Source: Cladobotryum mycophilum
Lineage: Eukaryota; Ascomycota; Sordariomycetes; Hypocreales; Hypocreaceae
Length of the DNA stretch: 64,000 bases
Reading direction: 5' to 3'
Assembly (NCBI GenBank): GCA_036429605.1
Contig: CM071591.1
Location: 992,001 to 1,056,000 of the forward strand
In this document: positions 35,174 to 45,234 of the stretch, in pieces
How the letters are laid out: each line of letters begins with the position of its first letter
How positions within the stretch are numbered: the stretch's first letter is position 1
Notes under the pieces: model-generated
What the model saw: the letters and a program-made list of their open reading frames with translations, nothing else
Databases searched by the model: none
What the model was told of the DNA's origin: nothing
Translations under genes and position numbers: made by a program

Positions 35174-36992
35174 TTATAACTCCCTCTTTTTCACCGTCAT
35201 CATCATCCCACCCCTTGGCTTCGCCTCCATCCCCAGCTCCTGGAAAATGATATCCCCATAAATCGTATCCAGCCCCGTATGAAGGGTCTTGGGCTGCGCG
35301 TTCGGCTCCAGGCCCGCGCACTGGAAATCGTACTCCCGAATCGTGGCGACGAGAATGATCTTGAGTTCGTTGGTGGCCATGTTTTGTCCCAGACAGGCCC
35401 TGTGGCCCCTGCCAAAGGTGCGGAAGTAGGAGCGCGGAATTTCGTTGTCGGGATCGAGCCACCTCTCGGGCGTGAATTCCTGTGGGCTAGGGAAGTATTT
35501 CTCGTTGTAGTGGATGTCGAGGGCGTTGACAGAGATGGCGAGGTGGTTGTCGATGGGCATCGTCTCGCCCTTGTAGGTGAGGGAGGCTCCGGGTCCTGCC
35601 TCCTTGCTGCCGAAGCCGACGGGGAAGAGTCTGAGCGTCTCCTTGATGACTGCGTCGGTGTAGGGGAGGCTTTGGAGGAGTTCTGGCGCCTCGACGAGCT
35701 TCTCAAAGGTGAGGTCGATGCTGGGTCCGAACACGGTGTCGTGCTCCTGTCTGATCTTGTCGACGACGTGGGGCGCCTTGGAGAGGAGCATGTAGATGTA
35801 CTGGGATGGAATTAATATGAGCTCCCGTCTTCTGTTATGGAGAATTGCAAACGTACGCATAGAGTATCATTTGTGGTGCCGTGGCCTCCAAGTAGCAGAC
35901 CTTTGATGCTATCAACGGGTTAGCAAAAGCTATCAATATGGACATGGTTCAAGATTTACTTTGTCAGGAGTAGCTCAGCCTCTGCTGGTGGCAACTCTCC
36001 ATTCTTGTCAAATATTTGTTTGCCTTCTTTTGATGCCTGTGCGTACTCCCGGAGCATCAAGTCCAAAATACTGTTGGGATCCTTCCGTGATGGGACCACG
36101 CTCTCGCTTCGCAGCAGTGCCAGTCGTTCATTAATCTTTGCCATGATGGAAGGGTTCAGTCGTCTGAGGATTTTATGTTTCCTCCATTTATTCTTCAGCT
36201 GCTTGATAGGATTGAGCATTAGGGTAATATCCGTCTGCGCATCCGCAAAATGAACCAGCTCTCGCAGGTCATCAAAGTACGAGCTGCCACTCGTCTGCGC
36301 ATTAAGCGGAACATTGAACACCACGCGCGCAATGACGTCAAAGATGAGTTTTGCTCCCAAGTCCTCAAACGAGAAGACTTCTCCAGTCCTTGCTTTCTCA
36401 TCCAACGCCTTGCGAAATAATTGGCACTCGTCGACGATGAGATCGGTAAGGCTGCGGATGTGCGACCAGGAGAAGGCGGGGGACATGGCAGTGTGGAGTT
36501 TCTTCCAGATGGGGCCGTTGACCGTTGCGATGACGTTTGGTCCGACGATGCGGGAGACGAATTCCTCGGCGACGGTGTGCTGGGGAAGTCTCTCGGCGAC
36601 GGAGACCTGGTCGGATAACTCTGGGTTGGAGAGTACCACACTAGGTGGACCAACGGGCCACAGATCGAGATAGAAGATGTCCTCGAGGTCGTAGACACGG
36701 GCGATTTCAGTGTAGAGAGCTTGAGGGTGCATGTTGGGGGGCATCTTGGCTGCGATCTCGCCTATGACCTTTAAGTGGCCCCAGAGGAAGCTGTGCGGCG
36801 GACCAGGCTGGGTTCAATTAGTTTCTGGGTGTCTGTGATGGTTTGTTCGATGCTCACCTTGTTTCTGTAAAATGTTCTGACACGATAGAGTCGATAGATT
36901 GCCTGGAGGAGATATGTGGTGACGACGAAGCACACTGCTGTTACAATGGCTCCAGGTCCCATTATGACCTTTGTAAGGACGGACAAGTCCAT
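35174..36992 (-). CDS. Cytochrome P450
   Basis: Four exons: 36858-36992, 35960-36807, 35857-35908 and about 35174-35800, together 553 residues. An upstream in-frame ATG at 37031 would add 13. The N-terminus MDLSVLTKVIMGPGAIVTAV gives one ER membrane anchor, then the Pro hinge PGPPHSFLWGH. The I-helix motif is GLLLGGHGTTNDTL, where the usual acidic residue before Thr-Thr is Gly. The ExxR is KETLRLFP, the PERF-like segment FTPERWLDPD, and the haem loop FGRGHRACLGQNMA has the Cys ligand. The small 52-nt exon carries the whole I-helix motif. It is typical of fungal secondary-metabolism or xenobiotic P450s; the substrate is unknown. It is flanked by decayed DNA and convergent with the tartrate dehydrogenase. 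Confidence 0.9.
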
Positions 36993-37085
36993 CTTTGATC
37001 GTCGCAGATGGATGTTCTGCAGAAATACCACAATTTATCAACACCAATTATATCCTTTTTTACTTCTCAATCAATTATATCGTGA

Positions 37086-38151
37086 AAAGTACGGTAAAAG
37101 GTGATGATGTTGGACAAGCTGTCGATGACATTGCCGACGTCTTATATGGAGGGATGAAACATGTTCCCCCAGCATTCAGCTCATCCAAGATGTAAGAAAG
37201 TCATCAAGCCACAGCTTAGGTACAAGGTCGAGGAGGACGAGAGAGGCGAACTATCCAAGCTATATTTAGCTTTTGCGCGCAAACCAACCTGGTCAATGAT
37301 TACATACATCCATCGCCTTGAAACAACAAATACGCGTAGCTTTGAATCGTTTTTTTCTTTCTTCTTTTCTTTTCTTTCCCACTTGTTGGAATACTGCACA
37401 TGTAATCCGCCGATGAATGGGGAATCTACATATATGACATGTTGGTCATCGATTTGTCTTTGCATGAAATCCATAGATCCAACTTTCGGGGAGCCAATCA
37501 GGGGAGCCCCGATGCAAATACTGTTACATCAAGAGATCAAAACTACGGATCTGCAGGGATGCTTGCAGATAGCCCTGGAGCGAAAATGGGCCAGGCGGGT
37601 GAATTCCTGCGTCCGACGGCTCATCTTTAAGCGAGCGGTGCTGCACTGCAACAGTCGAAAGAACTCTCCGGGGCTGATATGCTCACACGATGTGATATGC
37701 TACCCTGTAATGAAATGCGATATATTAGCCAAGACCATCAGCACAACATACACCACAACCAACATTGCAACAAAATATATTTGTCTTCCATCTTCTTCGA
37801 ACTCTTTACTCTACAAAAGATAAATGTACGCTAGATCATCTCATGTCCATGCTTGCGAAAAGCACTAGTGCTGACATTGAGTTCACAGAGTTGGCTGCAA
37901 TAAGCAGCTTAAGTCCAATGGACAGCCCTGTGTTGACGAACCTCAACTTCCAAGGGTGGGGAAATAAAATGCCAAGTGTCGCTCCTCCAAACATCCATCC
38001 ATACAATAACTGGACCTCTTGTGTGCTTACTTAATTATTTTGTTACCTTTACTCTATCCAATTGGATTAACCACAAGTAATTAAACTGAGATCGGTCGTG
38101 GTAGCCATCTCAATGTATGATTTATACGGATTGAGTCTTTCATCCAACACA
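37086..38151. other. Intergenic, upstream of the P450
   Basis: About 1 kb with low-complexity stretches (T-rich near 37350-37380). An ORF across 37161-37823 has no coding character. Holds the P450 promoter and the GGGGAGCC element. Confidence 0.4.
37486..37512. promoter_or_regulatory. GGGGAGCC direct repeat with inverted TCGGGG/CCCCGA ends around a CCAAT box
   Basis: Two GGGGAGCC units (37488-37495 and 37501-37508) lie in a 27-bp block that begins TCGGGG and ends CCCCGA, with CCAAT at 37494-37498. It is about 495 bp upstream of the P450 start codon. Paired GC-rich half-sites like this often bind fungal Zn2Cys6 factors; binding here is an inference. Confidence 0.35.
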
Positions 38152-38556
38152 CTACGCTCGCCGCAGAAACGCTCGACAATTTGAACACTTGCGACCAATG
38201 TACAATTCGGAACTCATGTCATCTAGTTCGTCCCAGATATGCCTGAGGTAAACAGTGGCCTTGATTCTCGTGACTGGGTCGTTGGGCTTGCCCTCATTCT
38301 TGACAACGCTGGCGGCCTGGTTCGAATCTGGTCCTTCTCGAATAGCCATCTCCTTCCACCCGGCAAGATGGCCAATACTACCAATAATCTTCTGAGCAGT
38401 GGTGCTGAAGCTAGCAATGACGTTGGAAATAATCGCATTAACCTTGCGAGTATAAGTCTGAGTTAAACATCGTAGCAGACTGGGAATCCAGCTTTTTTTG
38501 CAGAGCAGTTGGTTGAACTGGTCACACTTGACAGCATCGCCGTTGAAGATTTCCAA
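38152..38556 (-). pseudogene. Probable decayed gene, family not recognised
   Basis: The ORF of 134 residues (MEIFNGDAVKCDQFNQLLCK...) ends VTRIKATVYLRHIWDELDD and ELYIGRKCSNCRAFLRRA. Its amphipathic C-terminal helix looks coding. Upstream on the same strand, up to about 39170, are only short open stretches in changing frames, such as EARLEVKLQELQIQLEQAKQ and DHVMATSTRLERLQPLQPA, as expected of a decaying gene. The pattern faintly recalls the C-terminal half of AflR-like fungal regulators, but I cannot support that. There is no intact start, no splice model and no Zn2Cys6 motif. It could also be chance. Confidence 0.25.
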
Positions 38557-39756
38557 GAAACAAACCTGGGTTCCGATGATTTCCTGAGAACATGAGGATC
38601 AACTCGGCATTATCGGTGACGGATATGAGGCAGCCGAGTTCGACCATGAGCTAACTTTGGCTCTCAGAAGAACATTATCTTGGGGACCAACCTCGTAGTG
38701 AGTGATGCTGGCTGTAGCGGCTGCAGCCTCTCCAAGCGCGTGGACGTGGCCATGACATGGTCTCATCTCTTTTCCTCGACTCTCGCGACTTCAAAGTCGG
38801 AGTTTTTTTATTTTGAGATGTGCTCTTATCTGATCGGGATCTTCATCTGTAATGGTATCAATTCCAAGCTCCATCTCGCCTGAGCCAGTAAGAGCCAGAC
38901 CATCCTCTAGGCAGAGTGACGAATGCGTTGGCTGAAGTGTTTGGACATGTCGGGACTGCGGTCCGGTCAAGGGAGTCTAGTAGATGTCAGATAGCGGAAG
39001 GTCGGCGTTTGTTTCGCTTGTTCAAGCTGGATCTGGAGCTCTTGAAGCTTGACTTCGAGTCGTGCTTCGGATGCCTTTCGTCACGGGTGAGGGTTGGGAA
39101 GTCAATGTCGAACCCCGCACTAACTGGAAAGCATCAACTGCCCCTCCATCGGTCTCTTATCAATGAACGTAGTAATGTTGACTTTTAGGGAACTTCTTAT
39201 TTAGGAACAATATTCAAACAATATTATTAATTAAACAGTCCAAAGACCGAAGATATATACTGAGAGGTCCGTTAACAACAGGTACACAGAGGTATTGTTG
39301 GTGTTGGCTGAGGATTGCGGGGTGCTGAGAACAGAATGGTTACCCCGCCATCTCCAAGTCCCCTCTTCTGAAAGCGGCGAATGTATGATCTATGTGTATA
39401 GTACTAGGCTGAAATAAGTGCATCAAAGAATCCTGCAAGTGATTGAATAAAAAATGGTTCCCTAAAGAAGCATGCAGATGATTTAGACTCTTGTTGTAGC
39501 CGGCTACAAGTTGCGTTGACGAGTTGGCTTGTTAGAAGGCGTAACAGAAGGCGTTGGAGGGCGTGCCGCTGATGACCCACCAGTATCATCGCTGCATGCA
39601 CCTGCAGTTACATCAGCCTGAAGACATTGGATGGACATGATTGCTCCACCACCAACTTATTAATAATTTCAACGCGCCTTGAAATCAACTCAACAACTTT
39701 TACGAGTCCTTGGTGAAATGATATTTTCAAATCCTCTGCTCAGTCCCTAGACCACA
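38557..39756. other. Intergenic or degenerate DNA
   Basis: About 1.2 kb between the decayed ORF and the M20 hydrolase. Contains only short open segments; the last few hundred bases must hold the hydrolase promoter. Confidence 0.4.
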
Positions 39757-41275
39757 ATGGCATTCACCATGAGACGAACCACCCTGCTGGCGCACCAGGC
39801 CAAACGTTTCTACTCTTCCTCGGGCCTTCGCATCAACGCCGATAGATTGCAGGAAACCATCCACCACACGGCCAAATGGGGTGCTGCTCATCGATATGGA
39901 GAGTGAGTAGAATCGCCTTTTCTCTTCCGAGTCATCGCAGCTAAAAACTATCTTTTAGTGACCCAACTCAAACAGGCATGGCTCGCCTGGCTTTATCGGA
40001 TGATGATGCGAAAGTGAGGCGCTGGTTTGCCGAAGAGACACAAAAAGTGGGATGCAATGTTACTGTTGATCAACTGGGAAACATGTTTGCCAATAAACGT
40101 GGTTCGGCGCCCGAGTCAACACCCATGATTGCCATGGGAAGTCATCTCGATACCCAGCCTCGAGGTGGTAGATACGATGGCATCTTGGGCGTTCTCGCTG
40201 GTGTTGAGGTCTTGCGCACACTTTCGGACCATGGCTACAAGACTCATCATAATATTGGTGCTGTAAATTGGACCAAGTAAGTTGAAACGCTGGCATGTAT
40301 TGTTGTTTCTCTCCGACTTACAAGTTCATAGTGAAGAAGGTGCTAGATTTCCCAAGTCAATGGTGTCTTCTGGTGTATGGGCAGGAAAGGTTCCATTGGA
40401 ACAGGCATATGCCCTCGCCGATATTTTCGACCCATCTGTTACAATCAAGTCGGAACTCCAAAGACTGGGTTATATAGGAGATGTCGCCTGCTCTAGCGAC
40501 CCCGCAACTGGATATCCTCTTGGTGCACATTTCGAGCTTCACATTGAACAGGGGCCTATTCTTGAAGAAACTGGCAAAAGGATTGGAGTTGTGCAGGGCG
40601 GCCAGGGGTACAAATGGTTTACTGTGACGGTGACTGGACGTGATGCGCATACCGGAACCACACCACTCAAGTCACGCAGCGACCCTCTGTTGGCTGCCTC
40701 CAAGATGATTGCCTCCTCAAACGCCATCGCGAAGAAGCTTGGGGCACTGGCATCTACTGGCGTCTTTAAAATCCCGCCGAGTTCGTCTACCAACACCATC
40801 GCCTCGCAAGTGACCTTTACTCTCGACATCAGACACCCAGACGATGCTATAGTCGAGACTCTACAAAAGCTTTGCTTCGAATCGTTCGAGGCTATTGCCA
40901 AAGAAGATGGCCGTGGAGTTAAAGTCAACTGGACGTTGGATACTGACTCTCCCGCTACAAAGTTTGACCCGGATTGCATCAGTATGGTCGAACAGGCGGC
41001 GACTAACTTGGTCGGTCCTGATGGATGGCTGCATATCACCAGTGGAGCTGGCCATGACAGCATCTACACGAGCAAGCGATGCCCGACAACCATGATTTTT
41101 GTCCCATGCAAAGACGGAGTCAGTCATCATCCAGAGGAGTACTGTAGTCCAGAGGACTGGTAAGTTGCCCATCTCTCACTATCGTAAAGTGTACTAATGT
41201 GTTGATAGTGCACTTGGAGCTCAGACTTTGCTCGAAGCCGTGGTAGGATATGACAAACTGAAGACGACAAAATGA
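39757..41275 (+). CDS. M20-family amidohydrolase (N-carbamoyl-L-amino acid / allantoate / beta-ureidopropionase type)
   Basis: Four exons: 39757-39902, 39959-40276, 40332-41159 and 41209-41275, together 452 residues. All three introns are 49-56 nt with GTGAGT or GTAAGT donors. The start MAFTMRRTTLLAHQAKRFYS looks like a mitochondrial presequence (basic, Ser-rich, with an RFYSS cut-site pattern). Metal and catalytic elements are GSHLDTQPRGGRYDGILGVL (His and Asp ligands), NEEGARF (Glu pair), FELHIEQGPILE (His ligand), the dimerisation domain GRDAHTGTTPLKSRSDP and TSGAGHDSIY. These define the HyuC/AllC/beta-alanine synthase subgroup, which hydrolyses N-carbamoyl compounds in pyrimidine, purine or amino-acid nitrogen salvage. 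The exact substrate cannot be told from motifs. Confidence 0.9.
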
Positions 41276-41967
41276 TCAACACAAGACCTTCTTATGCTCA
41301 CCTTTGCATCACGCTTCCTGTGTACAAAGTCAGACTCCAAACTATAGACTCAAGCACCGGTGTAGTGTCTGTAGCTAGTTTTGAGTATGAAAGCAAGACT
41401 GAAGGGAGAATTTGGTTAGTTCAACTCCAAAGGTTCAGATTCTTCCGTACACGTTCCAGGCCATACATTTTGCGATTCTTAAATGACTATCAAATGCTAC
41501 TATACAAGGGTAGGAATCGTGTCTCTATATATATTGACCTCATTTGTGAAAACACAATGGGTGAGGGGGAGGTTGGTGCCCTAAAAACGAAGCAATGAAC
41601 TCCATGTTGCCGATTTACGTGGATGTCCATTAATAAGATATCTGTGGATCGAAATGTACTCAACTTGTATGGATGCCCAACGTTAACCCATCCGCATCAT
41701 TGATTGGATTGAACCTATCTTCCTTGGAAGGGAGCCACACTCCGAGCAACTGATCTACTTGCGGGGTAAGGCTGCGGTCTGGGAGCCCAACGGCGTAGCT
41801 AGCCAGCACAAACTTAGCCGCAGCAAACTATGGGATAAGCTTTACCAATGCAACTACTCTTTACAATCCATCTGTTTCTAAAGAAAGGCTTGAGACTAAA
41901 ACCGAGTATCTGCTAAGCAATTCTACGCTTTAAGATAGGCGCAGTCCTCCGGCTCTGATCATTCCGG
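41276..41967. other. Intergenic
   Basis: About 690 bp between the hydrolase and the NLR remnant; no gene seen. If the NLR once had a separate effector domain, it is not visible here. Confidence 0.4.
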
Positions 41968-43247
41968 ATGACCGAGATATCATTCAACGGTCCCATCGGC
42001 GGCCACAATGTCCTAGCGGGCATCAATGTCCCAGGAGGAACCTTCAACGCAAACTTTCACAGCTCTCGACGAGATGAGGATGATCAATGTCTTAGAGACC
42101 TACGTACCACGGATCCTCGCCATGACAAGTACCGAATCGAAGAGACCAATGGAGGCCTTTTACAAGGCTCGTATCGAGATCGCGCCACGGATATTTGACA
42201 GTTTGGGATCTTATCACAGGCGCATTTCTATTTAAAGCCCATGTTGGGACTTCCATCTCTACTCATGGTATCTGGTCTTCAGTAACTTCTCCAGATGGCA
42301 TGTTGCTGGCAGTGGCGTCGGGGAATAATGCGGTTAAAATCTGGGATATAAGTGTTAGCCCATCGCGACAGATACCAAAAGATCATGATGACCCAATTAC
42401 AGCAATCGTCTTTTCGCCAGACGGCACAAAGCTCGCAATAGCAACAGAATACGGTCCCATTAAAATTTGGGACCCAACAACGGGCTCTTGTTTAAAGAGG
42501 CTCGCGGTTCCAAAAGCCAAGATTAACTCAATGGCGTTCTTCCCGGATGGTAAACGGTTGGCGTCAGGATCTAATGCTATTGAAATATGGGATGCTATTT
42601 CAGGTGTGTGCTTAGAGGCAGTCCATTTGGACAATAAATTATTTTCTGGACTTGTTGCATCGATAGCGGCTTCATCCAACGGTGCTATCGTGGCGGTAGC
42701 ACTCTCCGGCGAGCAGGTCATTGATATTTGGGATTTAACCACAGTTGCGCGTTTACGGAGGGTTGTCTACTATAATGGTGGTTCAAGCGTCTCAGCAGCT
42801 GGAGTTGTCGTTTTTTCATCAGATGGTACACGGCTGGCTGTCGCACCACCGACTGGCGCTGTTTACATCTGGGATGTGAATACAGGGAAATGCTTGCAAA
42901 TCTTGGAGAATTTCTTCAAGCCGTGGCTCTTTAGTCACGATGGCTCATCTCCATTTCGGTACGATTTGCATGTTTTTGACCTGCAAGCACTTGTCAACGG
43001 CCTATTGAAGAAGCAGGATTCGATTTCTAGACTGAGGTTGTCTGGGTTTGACATTTGCCCAAAGCGGACGTGGATTCTTAGACGGCAAGAGCCAGTACTC
43101 TGGCTTCCTCTAGAATATCGCCCCTCCGCGATGGCTGTCTATGATGGATGTGTTGTCATTGTTTGTAAATCAGGCCAGTTACTCTTTTTCCAGTTCGACG
43201 TTGATACCTTGGACATGGAGCTGGGCTTAGAATCTGGAAGCAGTTGA
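41968..43247 (+). pseudogene. Remnant of a NACHT-WD40 NLR, NACHT domain deleted
   Basis: The 5' part (from ATG 41968) reads ISFNGPIGGHNVLAGIN, a Gly/Asn-rich segment like the short prion-like motifs at fungal NLR N-termini. It continues DDQCLRDLRTTDPRHDKYRI and EETNGGLLQGSY, the conserved lead-in to a NACHT domain. The expected NACHT P-loop does not follow. From about 42170 the DNA changes abruptly, in another frame, to the WD40 end: YLTVWDLITG, HDDPITAIVFSPDGTKLAIA, IKIWDPTTG, IEIWDAISG, VYIWDVNTGKC and a unique C-terminal tail to a stop at 43247. So the NACHT and early WD repeats were deleted and the two ends joined out of frame. NLRs of this type mediate heterokaryon incompatibility and innate recognition; this copy cannot. 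Confidence 0.8.
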
Positions 43248-44057
43248 TCACTATGCTCCGTATCTTATCTGTATCCAAAGAGTGTCTCTGGAGAGAATCC
43301 GAAGATCCAAAACAAGGTCACTTAATAGCATCGTGTTAGGAGCGCAAACATAGCCCATGAAATGGATTTGAATGGATAGAACAGCTTTCTATCAGTCTCG
43401 ACATCAGTGTTTAAGACAAGCCTGAAAGAGGAAGGAATATTGAAATGAAATTCAAGGGTTAGGCATAGTGTAACGATCTGGAATGCTCATCAAGGGATAA
43501 GTCTAGGTCCAGAGTTGGATTGATGTTGGCAGATGAACCAGATCGTATTGGATGATACGTAACAAGTGTCACAACCTGACGGAGCTTTAGGTTCAGCTCG
43601 ATACCTTGCTCAACAGATGACTAGGTAGCTAGAACAAGGTAGAGTGATGGTTATGTATATATAAAAATGGGAGTTTGTCGTTACCACACATTCCATAATT
43701 GTTGCCATCCTTTGTCATGCTGGGGGGAATGGGCGCTTACTGACTTGGCCATACGACATGTCTCCTTAGATCCCTAATGCACGCTGTTAGTGCTACTGTC
43801 TCAGTAGCCAGCGATATCGACGCGGTTTGGCTCTCTGGGTGGAACAGAAGGTGTCTAGATAATGTTCACAACAGCAATATTGGTCAACTTCAAGAGCCTG
43901 TAAGCTGATATTATGGAAAAATGATGTCATCACATGCTTACCGTTTTGGCCTACTCAGTCTAGTCTCTTTTTTTTTATATAGCGAAGTCGTTTAATAGTA
44001 TATAGTTGCATATTGATGGCAAAGAGGCTCTCCGGCTTAGAATGCCACAGACAAGAA
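43248..44057. other. Intergenic between convergent genes
   Basis: About 810 bp, AT-rich, shared by the 3' ends of the NLR remnant and the DUF829 gene. No gene seen. Confidence 0.45.
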
Positions 44058-44924
44058 TTAATTGCCATACCAAGTCTTTTGCACAATATTCCAGTATCTG
44101 TCCTCGTCTTTCCTCGCATGCGCTACGTGGGCCGAACCAACAAACTTCTCTTTTTGAACGTTGAAGCCCTTCTTCTCAGCTGCGCTCGCATGCGACTCGA
44201 CAGTCCTGTAGTCGACCAAGACGTCCGACTCACTGTAGATATAAATTCGGCGGGCCTCGTTATTGCGCTCATTGTCGTTGTGTGTGTTGCCCCAGACAGA
44301 TAGCCAGTCAGTGAGTGCACCGATGGCAACTAGCAGCCCCCATGAGTAGCCGACCAAGTAGAGAATCGGTGCCGTCAATAGTCGTTGTACAGTCGGCACT
44401 CCGACTTGTAGGAAAGCAACCAAGCGCTCTGCTGCAAATTCGCTTGGAGCCGAGTCGATGATTGTGACGTGCTGTGGGAGAATCTTGTCCTCGCCTTCAG
44501 TTGCTGATGCCGCATATGCGTCGTATAAGCTAGCGATGCTTGAGGAGCCACCGTTCGAAAAGATGTGGATGAGTAGTTCGGGTTGCGACGAGGACGAAGA
44601 TGAGCCGGTATCAAATGTGGATTTGATGATGGGAATGACCTTCTTTACAGCTTCGACAATGCGTGGTGGGTTAAAGAAGAGCCCGCTCGTACTCTTGATC
44701 AAGGCAATCTCAGCTTGTGGGAAGACTTCCTTGTACTTGATGATGTATTTGGCGACGTGTACGTCCGACGCATTGGTCCAAGAGGCAATGATGATGAGCT
44801 TTGGACTGTTGGGAGTAGCTGCTGTGGCATCTGTCTCAGAGGGACGGTAGATGGAGACTTCGGAGGAGAGCTTCTCCATAAAGGAGAGGGGCTTCTCTTT
44901 GGGCGATTTTGCGTCAGAGGCCAT
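44058..44924 (-). CDS. DUF829 / TMEM53 / PaxU-like protein
   Basis: The intronless ORF has 288 residues from MASDAKSPKEKPLSFMEKLS. The longer frame up to 45149 is rejected because it reads into the transposon TIR. An alpha/beta-hydrolase-like core is visible: PKLIIIASWTNASDVHVAKY, ELLIHIFSNGGSSSIASLYD (the GxS-type nucleophile region), a hydrophobic span (APILYLVGYSWGLLVAIGAL) and RIYIYSESDVLVDYRTVE followed by HVAHARKDEDRYW (Asp and His of a possible triad). This is the TMEM53/DUF829 pattern, which includes PaxU of indole-diterpene clusters; the biochemical activity of the family is unclear. The start codon lies 99 bp from a MULE insertion, so its natural promoter has been pushed several kb away. 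Confidence 0.8.
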   Translation of the reverse strand: MASDAKSPKEKPLSFMEKLSSEVSIYRPSETDATAATPNSPKLIIIASWTNASDVHVAKYIIKYKEVFPQAEIALIKSTSGLFFNPPRIVEAVKKVIPIIKSTFDTGSSSSSSQPELLIHIFSNGGSSSIASLYDAYAASATEGEDKILPQHVTIIDSAPSEFAAERLVAFLQVGVPTVQRLLTAPILYLVGYSWGLLVAIGALTDWLSVWGNTHNDNERNNEARRIYIYSESDVLVDYRTVESHASAAEKKGFNVQKEKFVGSAHVAHARKDEDRYWNIVQKTWYGN

Positions 44925-45014
44925 GGTTATCGAAAGTGTCTCAGATTTGGAGATGCTAGCTTCGTTCAAAAGTAAAAGTGAAAAAAGACGACAGAGGCGG
45001 GGGAGAGTTGGAGG

Positions 45015-45023
45015 ATTGTTCAG
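45015..45023. repeat. Left target-site duplication of the MULE (ATTGTTCAG)
   Basis: Nine bases, ATTGTTCAG, immediately before the left TIR; the same nine bases follow the right TIR at 48910-48918. Confidence 0.95.
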
Positions 45024-45123
45024 GGGAGCCCATACCTGCACCGGGGACGGTGCAAATAAAACCACGTGACTCGTGCACCGCCCCCCGGTGCAAATAAGAT
45101 ATCTTATATAATAAGCATATGTG
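45024..45123 (+). repeat. Left TIR of the MULE
   Basis: Begins GGGAGCCCATACCTGCACC. Contains two hairpin units TGCACC-N6-GGTGCA, each followed by AAATAA, then AGATATCTTATATAATAAG. Identical to the right TIR over 100 bp. Confidence 0.95.
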
Positions 45124-45234
45124 GCCTTATTGAAACCCTGCCAATTCAACGATCAAGCGCTTCTAAAGGGTCAATTCGATGATCAACCGCTTCTACAGCA
45201 TCAACTCAATATACTGCGCTTTTCCCCGGCTTTA

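Noticed and set aside
37161..37823. 220-codon plus-strand ORF
   Set aside because: No domain, poor composition with low-complexity Phe/Ser stretch; not supported as a gene.
44925..45149. 75-residue N-terminal extension of the DUF829 ORF
   Set aside because: It runs through the MULE TIR, so it arose by the insertion; the ATG at 44924 fits the family.
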